NCBI RefSeq assembly: GCF_033963835.1
Contig: NZ_JAXBME010000006.1
Location: forward strand, 62,001-126,000
DNA from: Cytobacillus sp. IB215665
GTDB taxonomy: Bacteria; Bacillota; Bacilli; Bacillales; SM2101
Length of the DNA: 64,000 bases
Direction of reading: 5' to 3'
Made by a program: the position numbers and the translations under genes. The notes below the pieces were generated by a model, which worked only from the letters and a program-made list of their open reading frames with translations, was not told the DNA's origin and did not search any database. Of this stretch, positions 17,012 to 26,625 are shown piece by piece (position 1 is the first letter of the stretch; every line of letters starts with the position of its first letter).

Positions 17012-17758
17012 CTAATACTTCAGTATGCGTCGCAATGTGGTTGGAATTTTTTGTAAGGTATGTTAAAGAAGGCTAGTAGAAAAGTAGAACAAAGTAAATA
17101 CATACTTGCTGCAGGAGTAATAGCACATATTTATATGGATATATATCTATCGAATGAAATTGTCGGTAAAAATAGAAACTATGGCAATTCAATTTAAATT
17201 GAATATGTCCAACAACCAATATTTTATTTTGGAAATCATTTTATAAACAGGTGCTATCTTGGATTAACACATTTTTGATTAACGTGATTATGATATTTCA
17301 CAGATAGTGAAGAAGCTCACTCATAAAATGATATAACTATTTTTTGACCCCGTTTCATAATATAACGGGGTTATATGAATTTAGCAGGTGAGAAATAAAT
17401 GCTATGTTATTTGTATTCTTTTTACCAATAATGCACATTGTGATTACTGCAAACTTTAAAGAGGAAACTATATATTTAATAGAGAATTAATGTTAGGTGG
17501 ATTTCAATGTTGCAAAGGGATAGATAAATAATTTTACGATAATTATTATCGTTTATTTTATGATTCTTTATTGGGTATATATAGGAAAAAACTAGAAATT
17601 GGGTGATTTTTCAAATTTAATCTATTCTTAGGTATTTTATAATTACTAACCAGTTAACAAAAAAACAGTAATATTTTATTGTAACGATTGTAGAAAATCA
17701 ACCAAATTAGGAAAGTCAGTAGTAAACAAATTTTAGAAATGATAATGAGGTAGATTGG
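17012..17758. other. non-coding stretch with one hairpin
   Basis: The only clear structure is the hairpin ACCCCGTT/AACGGGGT at 17347-17371, followed by TATATG; it could be a weak terminator. No gene in 747 bases. Confidence 0.45.
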
Positions 17759-18580
17759 ATGTTTAAAGGCAAACTTATTGGACAAGGAAACACTGCTGAT
17801 ATATATTCTCTAGGAGACAACCAAGTTATAAAGCTGTTTAAGGACGATATTCCGCTTGAAATGATTGAACGAGAGTTTACAATGAGTCGTATTATACAAA
17901 CTACAAAGTTATCTATTCCAAAAGTATTTAAAATTATTCAAATCGACAATCTTTATGGAATTGTGTATGAATATATAGAAGGTCCTTCATTACTTGATCA
18001 AGTCTTATCCAATCCTTCATTGGTTAAAGAAGCTGCCAAAACTATTAGCGATCTACATGTTGACATACATAAAACAATAATTTCTGAAGAAGCTCCCTCT
18101 CAAAAGTTGATATATGCGCGAAATATTCAACAATCAAACATATTGTCAAATATAATGAAAGATCAAATAATAAATTATTTACACACACTTCCTGATGATA
18201 ATTTCCTTTGCCATGGTGACTTTCATCCTGGCAATGTCCTCACTTCATCAAATGGACTAGTAATTATTGATTGGATGACTGCTATGAGAGGAAATCAGGC
18301 AGCTGATGCAGCTCGCACTATATTAATTCTTAAATTTGGGATTATACCAGACAGTATACCCAATAGAATTAGAGAAAGTTTTAACAGTATGCGGTGTACA
18401 TTATTAGACGAATACATAAATCGTTATCTTCACAAGTCAAATATGACAATAGAGCAAGTTGAACAGTGGTTTCTTCCAGTTGCAGCAGCTCGATTAGTAG
18501 AAAGGCTTCCTATGGAGGAGAAAAATGCATTATTAGAATATATTAATAACCTACTTAATAGTAGCTATCTGATGAAATGA
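17759..18580 (+). CDS. aminoglycoside phosphotransferase-family kinase
   Basis: 273 residues, ATG 17759 after ATGAGGTAGA. The N-lobe glycine-rich start GQGNTADIYSLGDNQVIKLF includes the conserved lysine. The catalytic loop FLCHGDFHPGNVL is at about residues 150-162 (Asp and Asn positions intact), and the metal-binding IIDW follows near residue 170. The family phosphorylates small molecules such as aminoglycosides, choline or methylthioribose; this short member is not assignable. Alone in its transcript. Confidence 0.85.
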   Translation: MFKGKLIGQGNTADIYSLGDNQVIKLFKDDIPLEMIEREFTMSRIIQTTKLSIPKVFKIIQIDNLYGIVYEYIEGPSLLDQVLSNPSLVKEAAKTISDLHVDIHKTIISEEAPSQKLIYARNIQQSNILSNIMKDQIINYLHTLPDDNFLCHGDFHPGNVLTSSNGLVIIDWMTAMRGNQAADAARTILILKFGIIPDSIPNRIRESFNSMRCTLLDEYINRYLHKSNMTIEQVEQWFLPVAAARLVERLPMEEKNALLEYINNLLNSSYLMK

Positions 18581-18999
18581 GGAAGGTAAGGACTTAGACT
18601 TAGGGGTATTAATAAACAACAACTAATTTAAATAGTAGTGTTTATATAAAGAAGAGTGCTATGAACAGAGAGGCATTATATAATGGCACCTTCCTCGAAG
18701 AGCGTTTTTCTTCATTGAAAGGGCCATATGGTGGCATAATCCCTTGTAGCGAACGCAAATAATATATAAAGGAAAGTCAAGATGTAAAGTGTGATTGAAG
18801 CAGCTAAAGAAAATGAATTAAATCAATGTTTTGTTATTTATTAGCCTTTTAAATTGTCGTAGATAAATCAAATTCATGTCAGCATTAAGGTGGAGATTAC
18901 GGTCATTTAGGTAATCTGGTTAAATACCAATGCGATGCTTGCAGTGTTAGCGAAGGACTAACACACAAAAGTTGGCTCTTTCCCTGTTTATGATTTAGA
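18581..18999. other. non-coding stretch
   Basis: A 33-codon frame at 18661-18762 has no ribosome binding site. Its 19-bp stretch around GGGCCATATGGTGGCATAA recurs with two changes near 51641, perhaps shared relics. No gene supported. Confidence 0.3.
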
Positions 19000-19024
19000 G
19001 GTAGGGGGTAAAATGCCCCCTACC
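19000..19024 (-). terminator. hairpin after the RND pump gene
   Basis: Nine-base arms GGTAGGGGG and CCCCCTACC around seven bases, 30 bases after the stop of the pump gene on the minus strand. The T run is poor (TCTAAAT) but the stem is strong. Confidence 0.6.
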
Positions 19025-19053
19025 TTGACAAATCTTATTGTTGTTTGTAACGC

Positions 19054-22000
19054 TTACAAATAATTGTTTTCCCTAGTTTTATTCATCGTAAGCTTATTAC
19101 GTTTAAGTTTCTTGGTTAAATGCTCGACTATATATAGCAAAATCGGTATTATAATTAATGTTATCAAAGTTGAAAAGAGTAGGCCGAATGAAATAACAGT
19201 CGCTAAAGGAGATTGAAAATTACTACCTATACCACTGTCGAAAACTAATGGAAGCATACCACCTATTGTTGTAAATGTCGTCATTAAGATAGGACGAAGT
19301 CTTTGGCTACCAGATAATGCTACACTGTCTTTTAAGCTCATATTTCCTTCTTTACGAATTTGAATAAATTGATCAATTAACAATATAGCGTTATTTACCA
19401 CAATTCCAATTAAAATAATAACCCCAATAGATGATAATGCATTTAACTCATTGCCTGTTACGGCAAGACCAATAATTACTCCAATTAATGTAAATGGAAT
19501 AATGGACATGACCAGAATAGGTTTAGCCAAGCTATTAAACTGAAGAGCCATTACCCCGTAGACAAGAAATAAGGAAAGAACTAAGACAAAGATTAATTCA
19601 TAATATGTTGTAGCTTGATCTTTCAATTTTCCGGACAATTGTACAGTGTAACCATTTGGTAAATCAAGATCATCAATCATCGTTTCCACATCATCTAGAA
19701 TAGATCCCATGTCTCTATCAGTGACATTTCCAAAAATTTTGATTAGGCGTTCTCCTTCATAATGTTGAATTTCAATAGGGGATGTGACTCTTGAAACTTG
19801 AGCTACATTCTTTAATTGAATTGACCCACCTTGAACATTAATCGGTAAATTTTCGATACTAGATATATCTTTAAAATCTTCTTGATTTTTGAGACGAATT
19901 TTAAATTCCTCATTCGATGACGTCCAACTTCCAATTGGTATATTTACTAAGGATTGTTGCAATTGTAAATTAACTTCTTGTTCTGTAATGTTATGTTTAT
20001 TTAGTAATGATTTATTGTAAATGACTTCATGGTCATTGGATTGTCTTTGTAAATCAGAATTAACACTTGTAATTCCATCGATTTTTTTCAGTGAGTCTAT
20101 TACGTTTTTTGAGATATTTTCTATTTCTTTATAGTCACTTCCTGTTACTAGCAGTGAAATAGGTGAACTTCCATTACTATTTACACCACTTACAAATGTA
20201 ATATATTCACGTTCAACTAGTGGATCCATTATTCCTTGAATTTCATTATTTATTTCTTTTTGAGTTCGTTTAGATTCTTCTATTGGTGTCATGTTTACTA
20301 GTAACCACAAAAGGTCAGGTGCAACTTCCACTAATGAATAGTTTACTATTTCATTCACGTTATTTAATTCGTTTTGAATATAATTCTGTACTGATTCCTT
20401 ATCTTTGAACTCTGTGCCTGTCTCAAATAATATGGTAGCCTCTGCTTGTCTATGATGTATATCCGGCATTAATCCAAAAGGTATTGTCGGTAGTAGAGCA
20501 ATAGAACTACCAAACAAAATAATAAATGCAATTAAAGCTGATGCAATTCTTCTCTTTTTCAGTAATATCCAGTGCATTGTTTTTGTGTAAGTAATATGAA
20601 ACCATTTAGATCTAATATTATCTTTCACAACGACATTCTTGATAAAAATATTTGCTAGGGAAGGTATTGCTAAAAATGCAATTACTACAGAACTTAAGAT
20701 AGATACAATCATAACCATAGCCAATACTTTTATATAAGTACCTATTTCATCATTTAACATAAATGTTGGTAAAAAGACGATAAGTGTTGTTGACATTGAA
20801 GCAATAATTGGACTTACCACATCACGTGTTCCTTTAATAACTGCCTTTATTGGTGCAAGACCATCTTGATACTTTTTATAGATAGACTCTAACAGAACAA
20901 TTGTAGAGTCAACCATCATACCAATGGAAAGACCTAAACCGATTAAAGTTAACAAATTAAAAGAAAAGCCAAAGAAATACATTGTGGAAATTGTTAATAG
21001 GACACTAAAGATAATGGATGTTCCAGCAATTAAAGTTGCTCTTATATTTCGTAAGAATACAAGAAGTATAATTAAGGAAAGAAATCCTCCAAGTAAAATG
21101 TTCTGCTGAACACCGTTTAATGCCATATTCATAAAATTAGCATTAGACGTGAGGATATTTAATTCAAACCCATTAATTGTTCCTTCATCTTTAAGTGCTT
21201 TAATTTCTTTTTCAACAGCATTTGTCAGGTCTATTTCGGAATATTCATCATGGCGACCGACTCTTATCATTAAATAATTGTTATTCCCTGTTTTTGAAGT
21301 AATAGTGGGATTCCCACTTGACTGAATATATACATTGCTTACTTCATCTAATGTTACGTTACCATTTTGAGTTGGCAGTAAAATTGATTTTAAATTGGTT
21401 ATACTCGATTGAGCCGGTTCCCAGCGTATAGTTATATTATCAGAATCAGTAGCTATCTTTCCTATGTTTTGTCCTTCTAAATAGTTTGTAATTGTTCCTT
21501 GAAGCTGTTGTAATGAGATATTGTGTTCTTTAAGCTTTTCATGATCAAAAGAAATAATCATCTCTTTATCTACCATGCCAGTTACTTTCATTGCTTTTAC
21601 CTCTGGTAGTGTCATGAAGCGAGGTTCTAATGTTTGTTTTACAAAATTTGATAGCTCTTCTTTATCTTTACCGTATATATCTATCCATAAATCATATTGA
21701 TATACAGTAGAATCTTGTCTAGATCTAACAATAATATTATCTAAAGTTGACTGAGTATCATTAGCTAACCTTTCGATTTTTGGGTAAATTTGATCTCCTT
21801 TTCCCTCTTCCATTTCAATATTGATTTGTGCTTGGTTATCTCTTGTTGTAGATGAGAAAGATAAGATTCCATCAATACCATCTAATTCAGCTTCAACTCG
21901 GTTTGTAACTTCTTTTTCAAGTTCAACTGAATTTAGATTTTCACCATAAATATCGATAGTAGCACTGCTAAAATTAATGACTGGCAATAACTCAAGTTTC

Positions 22001-22089
22001 ATTTTTGGGAATGTAAATAGTCCAAGAGAAATAATAAGAATTAAACTTACTGAGACGAGTATTTTTTGTTTTAATATCCAATTTATCAT
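19054..22089 (-). CDS. RND-family efflux transporter permease (SwrC/AcrB-like)
   Basis: 1011 residues, ATG 22089 after AAAGGTAGG. A first membrane helix (about 10-28) is followed by a periplasmic-type loop, a helix block near 330-480 with GLGLSIGMMVDSTIVLLE, a second loop, and a C-terminal block near 830-985 with GIVVNNAILLIDQ. This is the duplicated twelve-helix RND plan. In Gram-positives SwrC/YerP exports surfactin and fatty acids using the proton gradient; the substrate here is not known. It lies downstream of a PadR regulator and three operator repeats. No membrane-fusion partner gene is present. Confidence 0.9.
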   Translation of the reverse strand: MINWILKQKILVSVSLILIISLGLFTFPKMKLELLPVINFSSATIDIYGENLNSVELEKEVTNRVEAELDGIDGILSFSSTTRDNQAQINIEMEEGKGDQIYPKIERLANDTQSTLDNIIVRSRQDSTVYQYDLWIDIYGKDKEELSNFVKQTLEPRFMTLPEVKAMKVTGMVDKEMIISFDHEKLKEHNISLQQLQGTITNYLEGQNIGKIATDSDNITIRWEPAQSSITNLKSILLPTQNGNVTLDEVSNVYIQSSGNPTITSKTGNNNYLMIRVGRHDEYSEIDLTNAVEKEIKALKDEGTINGFELNILTSNANFMNMALNGVQQNILLGGFLSLIILLVFLRNIRATLIAGTSIIFSVLLTISTMYFFGFSFNLLTLIGLGLSIGMMVDSTIVLLESIYKKYQDGLAPIKAVIKGTRDVVSPIIASMSTTLIVFLPTFMLNDEIGTYIKVLAMVMIVSILSSVVIAFLAIPSLANIFIKNVVVKDNIRSKWFHITYTKTMHWILLKKRRIASALIAFIILFGSSIALLPTIPFGLMPDIHHRQAEATILFETGTEFKDKESVQNYIQNELNNVNEIVNYSLVEVAPDLLWLLVNMTPIEESKRTQKEINNEIQGIMDPLVEREYITFVSGVNSNGSSPISLLVTGSDYKEIENISKNVIDSLKKIDGITSVNSDLQRQSNDHEVIYNKSLLNKHNITEQEVNLQLQQSLVNIPIGSWTSSNEEFKIRLKNQEDFKDISSIENLPINVQGGSIQLKNVAQVSRVTSPIEIQHYEGERLIKIFGNVTDRDMGSILDDVETMIDDLDLPNGYTVQLSGKLKDQATTYYELIFVLVLSLFLVYGVMALQFNSLAKPILVMSIIPFTLIGVIIGLAVTGNELNALSSIGVIILIGIVVNNAILLIDQFIQIRKEGNMSLKDSVALSGSQRLRPILMTTFTTIGGMLPLVFDSGIGSNFQSPLATVISFGLLFSTLITLIIIPILLYIVEHLTKKLKRNKLTMNKTRENNYL

Positions 22090-22110
22090 TATATATACCT
22101 ACCTTTTTTT

Positions 22111-22446
22111 AAAATATATCGTTATACGATGGTATAACTTAAAAATTAAAGCTCCAAAAAGAGCACGGTTTATTAATGTAAATATAAATTTGTAGCAGCT
22201 ATATAGCTAATATTAGTTTAATAAAATATATCGTTATACGATGGTATAACTTAAAAATTAAAGCTCTAAAAAGAGCACGGTTTATTAATGTAAATATAAA
22301 TTTGTAGTAGCTATATAGCTAATATTAGTTTGATAAAATATATCGTTATACGATGGTTTAGTTGAAAAATTAAAGCTCCAAAAAGAGCAGGATTCATTAC
22401 TATTTTAATTTCTATGTAGTAGCTATTTAGTTATTACTAGTTTTTT
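22111..22446 (-). repeat. three tandem 112-bp repeats with PadR-type operators
   Basis: Units begin at 22111, 22223 and 22335. The first two are nearly identical; the third has diverged in its second half and overlaps the 3' end of the gene at 22427. Each carries the palindrome ATCGTTATACGAT (22118, 22230, 22342). Read on the minus strand, each also carries a hairpin GCTCTTTTTGGAGC (or TAGAGC) followed by TTTAATTTTT. A variant of the palindrome lies upstream of padR at 23508. The array separates the regulator genes from the pump gene. Confidence 0.8.
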
Positions 22447-23131
22447 TAAAGTTTGAGATATATGATCTAAGCAAAGTGATGGAAATTATGAATATTGTAA
22501 TTGTAAGTAACAATTGAAAAATAATATCAAATAATGTAGGTGAATCAAAGGGAACCCACCAAATGCTACATTGTAAAACTAATATTGCACAATAAAATGG
22601 TAGTCCTAGTGTCATAAAAAGTTTGTTTTGTTTAATATATCCTGCAATTAACATGACTATAACACTGCCATAAATTATGCTAGGAATCAATTTATAATAT
22701 GGTGAAGTAAACCAATCATAAAATTGATGATTGGCAGCCCTATCTATAAGTGGCGAAGAAAATAATATGCCCCACTCCGCTAACAAATAACTAACGAATA
22801 AGAGTAGCTGTACAAAGATACTTACAAGCCACCATTTTCTTAATTTTAAGTTATCAATTTGAAATTTAGAAGTAGTAGTTTTTATTACAGTATCAATTGT
22901 TGCATTCGACGACGAAATAGCCTTATTCATTTGCTTCCCAATGTATTGCTCTTTTCCAAAATCATGAATTGATTGTTGAACAGCTTCTTTATCTGAGTAA
23001 CCTTTTACTAAATAATCTCTTTTTAAAAGCGATAGGTGATCAATCATTTCATCTCTAATATCTTCCTTATCTTCAGTTGGACAATCTATTTCATTTAAAA
23101 GCGTGTTCACATATTGTGTCAGTTCACTCAA
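22427..23131 (-). CDS. HAAS/permease-prefix-domain membrane protein
   Basis: 234 residues, TTG 23131 whose TTGA overlaps the stop of padR, with GGAGGG nine bases before. Residues 1-75 form an HAAS-like helical domain (LLNEIDCPTEDKEDIRDEMIDHL ... YSDKEAVQQSIHDFG), typically found next to PadR regulators. Then come five hydrophobic segments (about 100-123, 148-163, 168-186, 190-206, 210-228). Such proteins are thought to act with PadR-controlled transporters or signalling; the precise role is unknown. Cotranscribed with padR. Confidence 0.8.
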   Translation of the reverse strand: MSELTQYVNTLLNEIDCPTEDKEDIRDEMIDHLSLLKRDYLVKGYSDKEAVQQSIHDFGKEQYIGKQMNKAISSSNATIDTVIKTTTSKFQIDNLKLRKWWLVSIFVQLLLFVSYLLAEWGILFSSPLIDRAANHQFYDWFTSPYYKLIPSIIYGSVIVMLIAGYIKQNKLFMTLGLPFYCAILVLQCSIWWVPFDSPTLFDIIFQLLLTITIFIISITLLRSYISNFKKTSNN

Positions 23132-23454
23132 TTTAATCCCTCCGTGCTTAAATTAATTAAATCGTTGGCTTCTTTCCAATCGGCAATTTTTTTTGAAAGT
23201 TCTGTTCTGCCATCATCAGTTAGTTTGTAGTATTTTCTTCTACCAGCTGAATCGGATTCCCCCCAATATGAACTAATGAAATTCTTTTTTTCAAGCCTTT
23301 TTAAAGCTGGATATAGAGTGCCTTCTCCAATTACATAACTATTGCTGCTGTTTGCTTTTATTTTTTTTGCAATTTGATAACCATAAGTATCATGTTTCGC
23401 AATAATTGATAGGATAAGGATGTCTATACTACCTTTTAAAATTTCCTTATTCAT
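23128..23454 (-). CDS. PadR-family transcriptional regulator
   Basis: 108 residues, ATG 23454 after AAAGGAGAT. The winged-helix part shows LKGSIDILILSIIAKHDTYGYQIAKKI, GEGTLYPALKRLEKKNFI, SYWGESDSAGRRKYYKLTDDG, all diagnostic for PadR. It has a short C-terminal helix for dimerisation, so it is the small subfamily-2 type, like LmrR and YvdE-type drug sensors. It probably represses itself and the RND pump through ATCGT-n3-ACGAT sites at 23508 and in the 112-bp repeats (inference). Drug or lipid ligands would relieve repression. Confidence 0.9.
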   Translation of the reverse strand: MNKEILKGSIDILILSIIAKHDTYGYQIAKKIKANSSNSYVIGEGTLYPALKRLEKKNFISSYWGESDSAGRRKYYKLTDDGRTELSKKIADWKEANDLINLSTEGLN

Positions 23455-23507
23455 GTCATCAATCTCCTTTTAATTTTAATCTTATTTCATATTATAACCA
23501 AAAATAC

Positions 23508-23520
23508 ATCGTAATACAAT
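23508..23520. promoter_or_regulatory. putative PadR operator upstream of padR
   Basis: ATCGTAATACAAT differs from the palindrome ATCGTTATACGAT of the 112-bp repeats at two of 13 positions and lies 54 bases upstream of the padR start. It suggests autoregulation. Confidence 0.5.
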
Positions 23521-23540
23521 ATACTTTGAAAATAAAATTA

Positions 23541-23693
23541 ATTATGTTAATCGAATTAGATGGAAAGTAGGATGGAGCGTAGAAGGAGATGCAAATTTTC
23601 CATCAGATACTCTTCAATCAGGTGGACAATCTGAAAACGATATTCCTTTTTCATTTTGGCAAGATTGTCGAATAAAGGGTTGTATAAACATTT
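23541..23693 (+). pseudogene. C-terminal remnant of an unrecognised protein
   Basis: A 50-codon frame without start or ribosome binding site, reading WKVGWSVEGDANFPSDT and PFSFWQDCRIKG before a stop. Protein-like composition but no family recognised. Confidence 0.35.
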
Positions 23694-23774
23694 GAAATAA
23701 TTGGTATTTAGTTAAAGGGCAGGCTAACTTTTAACCTTTGGTTTGAATTAATCTATTGAGAAAAGAGGGTTTAA

Positions 23775-24063
23775 ATGGAGGAAAAAACGATAGAAGTAGA
23801 GGAAATAAAGAAAGTGCTGTTAGGTTCTGGTCTTTTGAATCAAGTTCGAAATGGAGTATGGACAACCCTGACATAGGACAATGTGGTGTAAAACCGCATT
23901 ATTAGTAAATGATATTTTGGGTGGAGAAGTATGAAAAAACCAAGCTGCCCGGTGGGTGGGATTATTACTTAATTACGATTTAACAGTTTTTTAATGTATA
24001 GAAATCATCATGTATAAGGATTTACTTTCAAATAGAGAGAAGCAATTACTGATACAATGTTAA
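23775..24063 (+). pseudogene. YunG-like protein, frameshifted
   Basis: ATG 23775 begins MEEKTIEVEEIKKVLLGSG. After a frame change the text is FESSSKWSMDNPDIGQCGVK, after another LLVNDILGGEV, and after a third KTKLPGGWDYYLI and KDLLSNREKQLLIQC. Order and motifs match YunG-type proteins of bacilli as I recall them. At least three frame changes mean it is not functional. Confidence 0.6.
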
Positions 24064-24749
24064 TCAGTATAACTACTTAAAACGAAAAGTATTAACTGCG
24101 TTGCTAAGCTATAGGAGCATATTGGAATAAAGGCCTTTAATTAGTTTTTATCAAATAACAACTTATGCTAATTTAATTTTCTATCCTTACGCATAACAAA
24201 ATTATCATTTAGTCAGAGAAACTGCTGGATATTTTAAGGAATTATATTGTTTATTTTTTTACTGTTATTTTTTATCTCTTCATGAACCGAACCCGTTATG
24301 TTTATATCAGTGTGTGGGTTACCTAAGGTGGGAGACCTATTTGAATATTGGATAGGATAACAAAGTTGTCGTATGAGTCCGAGATAGGAAGTCTACTACA
24401 CGGTGAAGGAGGATTACTTATCAGTTTAATATGAAATTAGGTTAATGCGTGAGACATTATAAAAATTGAAAGTAGCATTAAGCAAATAGATGATGGGTGG
24501 TGAACAGGACGCATAGAAAGGTATATGTACTGAATTGATTTGAGTAGTGGGTATGTGCCTGTGATTTTGTGTATTTATCTTAATAAAAGACCTCTATCTA
24601 TATGATATAAAAAAATGAATTATAAGTCTATTTCTTTATTAATTACTCATGGAAAATAAAGTAGAAACTTAGATACCAAATTTCACATAACGTCTTAGAA
24701 TGACTTCAAATATGTTATGTGCTGTCAATAATTTTAAAGGGAGAGGTTT
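24064..24749. other. non-coding stretch, possible gene relics
   Basis: Short broken frames near 24300-24560 look protein-like (for example QIDDGWWTGRIERYMY), but none has a start or a recognisable family. No hairpin or repeat supported. Confidence 0.3.
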
Positions 24750-25307
24750 ATGTTGAAACAAAAGACGAAAGTAATTTCTATTGCTGCTGTTTCTGGAGGT
24801 GGGAAGACTACAGTAACGAAACAACTAACGAATAAATTAAAGAGCTCAAAGGCTTTATATTTTGATGACTTTGAATTTGAAGAGTACCCAAAAGATATAT
24901 GTAAATGGGTGGATGAAGGGGCTGATTATAATGAATGGAATCTAACCCCACTAATAGATGAAATTAGGTTGCTAATAAATAATAAGATTGATACTCTTGA
25001 TTATTTATTGCTTGACTATCCATTTGCTTATTTACATAGTGAAATGCGTGATTATATAGATCTTACAATTTATATTGATACTCCTCTAGATGTTGCAATG
25101 GCTAGGAGATTATTAAGAGATTTCATAGATAATCCCGTAGAGAATATACATGAAGATTTAAATAACTATCTATCGCATGGAAGATTAGCTTATTTAGAAA
25201 TGATCAGTACTGTGAAACCATACTCAGATGTTGTTATTGATGGTGCATTACAAACCCATTTTATTGTTGATAGCATAATGGATGTAATTAAAAATAGAAG
25301 TTTGTAA
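24750..25307 (+). CDS. P-loop kinase, uridine-kinase-like
   Basis: 185 residues; ATG 24750, or TTG 24753, which is better spaced after GGGAGAGG. Walker A is SGGGKTTVT at about residues 15-23; a YFDDFEFEE acidic segment follows at about 37-45, then the Walker-B-like LDYLLLDYPFAY. IDTPLDVAMARRLLRDF near 112-128 supplies the lid arginines. This is the plan of small nucleoside or phosphoribulokinase-like kinases. The acceptor is unknown. It has no operon partner. Confidence 0.75.
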   Translation: MLKQKTKVISIAAVSGGGKTTVTKQLTNKLKSSKALYFDDFEFEEYPKDICKWVDEGADYNEWNLTPLIDEIRLLINNKIDTLDYLLLDYPFAYLHSEMRDYIDLTIYIDTPLDVAMARRLLRDFIDNPVENIHEDLNNYLSHGRLAYLEMISTVKPYSDVVIDGALQTHFIVDSIMDVIKNRSL

Positions 25308-25639
25308 TCTTTATGTGCTAGTTAGTATGAACGTATTATCAATTATTATATTATTTTGTTTTTAAGTCTCAAATTACACATTCTCTTATTTTCCATTAAC
25401 ATGAGGGTAATCATAAAGTTTATGAAGCCAAAGGTACAACATGTTTTTTATCAATGAGTCTTTTATTCTAACTCGATGGTAGACCGAAGAAACAAAAGTA
25501 TGAAAACAAAACTTCACAAGTTAAGGGTATCAAATATGGTGGCCAGTTTACCCGAGAATACCCTCATCTACGAGAGAAATAAAGGGCTATACCTCTTCAA
25601 AATAAGCATCTATTAGCTTAATAACAATGTGAAGCTAGC
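25308..25639. other. non-coding stretch
   Basis: Nothing supported before the promoter of the XRE gene. Confidence 0.4.
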
Positions 25640-25697
25640 TTGACTTATATCTAAATTCAATGTAAAGTGAACTTTACGTAAAGTTCACTTTACATTG
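25640..25697 (+). promoter_or_regulatory. promoter overlapped by a 40-bp perfect palindrome
   Basis: TTGACT (25640-25645), a 17-bp spacer and TAAAGT (25663-25668) form a sigma-A-like promoter. From 25658 to 25697 the sequence is a perfect inverted repeat with two 20-base arms (CAATGTAAAGTGAACTTTAC and its complement) and no loop. Within each arm AAAGT/ACTTT forms a smaller dyad. It covers the -10 and start, so a bound dimer or tetramer would block transcription of the XRE gene. Confidence 0.75.
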
Positions 25698-25708
25698 TGG
25701 GGGATATT

Positions 25709-25906
25709 GTGAAAAATAATATTAGGGATATGCGTTCAAAACAAAATTTTACTCAAGATGAATTGGCAGAACGACTAGATGTATCAAGACAAACGATTAT
25801 TTCACTAGAAAAAGGACGATACAATCCTTCAATTACTTTAGCCTTCAAGCTATCAAGAGTTTTTAACTGCAAAATTGAAGAAATTTTTATTTATGAGGAG
25901 GAATAA
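25709..25906 (+). CDS. XRE-family transcriptional regulator (YgzD-like)
   Basis: 65 residues from GTG 25709, five bases after GGGGG; an in-frame GTG at 25697 lies inside the palindrome and has no site. It is a single Cro/CI helix-turn-helix: LRDMRSKQNFTQDELAERL, VSRQTIISLEKGRYNPS, ending CKIEEIFIYEEE. Such minimal regulators usually pair with a small membrane protein gene, as here three bases downstream. Autoregulation through the 40-bp palindrome is likely. Confidence 0.85.
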   Translation: MKNNIRDMRSKQNFTQDELAERLDVSRQTIISLEKGRYNPSITLAFKLSRVFNCKIEEIFIYEEE

Positions 25907-25908
25907 GT

Positions 25909-26301
25909 ATGACTAGTAATAAAAAGTCAAAAGACTATCGAATCATCTATTTATGTTTAGGCTTTTTGTTGATTATAATGGGTGTCTATTTAAACTATGA
26001 AGACATAATAAAAGGTGAATTTCCTGATGCAATAATGTTACTTGGATTGGGAATAAATCAGTTTCTTCTAGCATATTTATCACCTCATATTTTTCCTAAA
26101 GATGAACGGGCAAAAGAGATAATCGGGAAATCAATGACCATAAACTACTTTATTCTATTCGCATCAATATTAGTTTTATTTCTTGCTACAGGTTCCTTTG
26201 GATTCCTGACCTTACATGCAACAGAGGTGCTAATTGTACTTTTTTGTATTATGATAATTATTATTCCAGGAACTATGGTAATCTATTCGAAAATCATCTA
26301 G
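25909..26301 (+). CDS. four-helix membrane protein paired with the XRE regulator
   Basis: 130 residues, ATG 25909, with GAGGAGGA provided by the end of the XRE gene. Four hydrophobic segments: about 14-28, 44-60, 79-98 and 104-127. The N-terminus (MTSNKKSKDYR) is basic and polar, and a PHIFPKDERAKE loop separates the helix pairs. Proteins next to YgzD-like regulators have this size and plan, but the role is unknown. It may be an immunity, stress or signal membrane protein. Confidence 0.7.
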   Translation: MTSNKKSKDYRIIYLCLGFLLIIMGVYLNYEDIIKGEFPDAIMLLGLGINQFLLAYLSPHIFPKDERAKEIIGKSMTINYFILFASILVLFLATGSFGFLTLHATEVLIVLFCIMIIIIPGTMVIYSKII

Positions 26302-26321
26302 TTCTTAGTTTGTTTAATTGT

Positions 26322-26365
26322 AAACACAGAACGATTCTCTTATTAGGAAATCGTTCTATGTTTTT
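26322..26365 (+). terminator. intrinsic terminator of the XRE operon
   Basis: Arms AACACAGAACGATT and AAATCGTTCTATGTT, one mismatch, with a ten-base loop, then TTTTAT. Confidence 0.8.
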
Positions 26366-26496
26366 ATCCAATCCTTCTAATCTGCTAAGTTAGTGTTTTT
26401 ACCGTGGTGAGACGGAAGAAAGCAGTTACGTTGAAGTCTTAAAACATATTTGATAGAGTTTTTAAATCGTTCACTTTGTTTGGTTACTCACTATTG

Positions 26497-26625
26497 TGCA
26501 GAATTGCCCTTCATAGAGTATGCTAGGTAGAGAAAGACTCCTGTTATGGTTGAAATTATTATTTTCATAAGATAGTTCTCTATAAATCCATCGATTACAT
26601 ACCCTATAAACTATTGTAGATATGT
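26497..26625 (-). pseudogene. remnant of a small membrane protein
   Basis: A minus-strand frame without start reads FIGYVIDGFIENYLMKIII, then one hydrophobic segment and MKGNSAQ before a stop. An internal ATG gives 25 residues but has no ribosome binding site. Probably the tail of a lost gene. Confidence 0.3.

Noticed and set aside
18661..18762. 33-codon frame sharing about 19 bp with 51641
   Set aside because: No ribosome binding site; two short matches are not enough to define a repeat family.
24440..24560. SH3-like text in a broken frame
   Set aside because: Too short and interrupted by stops to call a domain.
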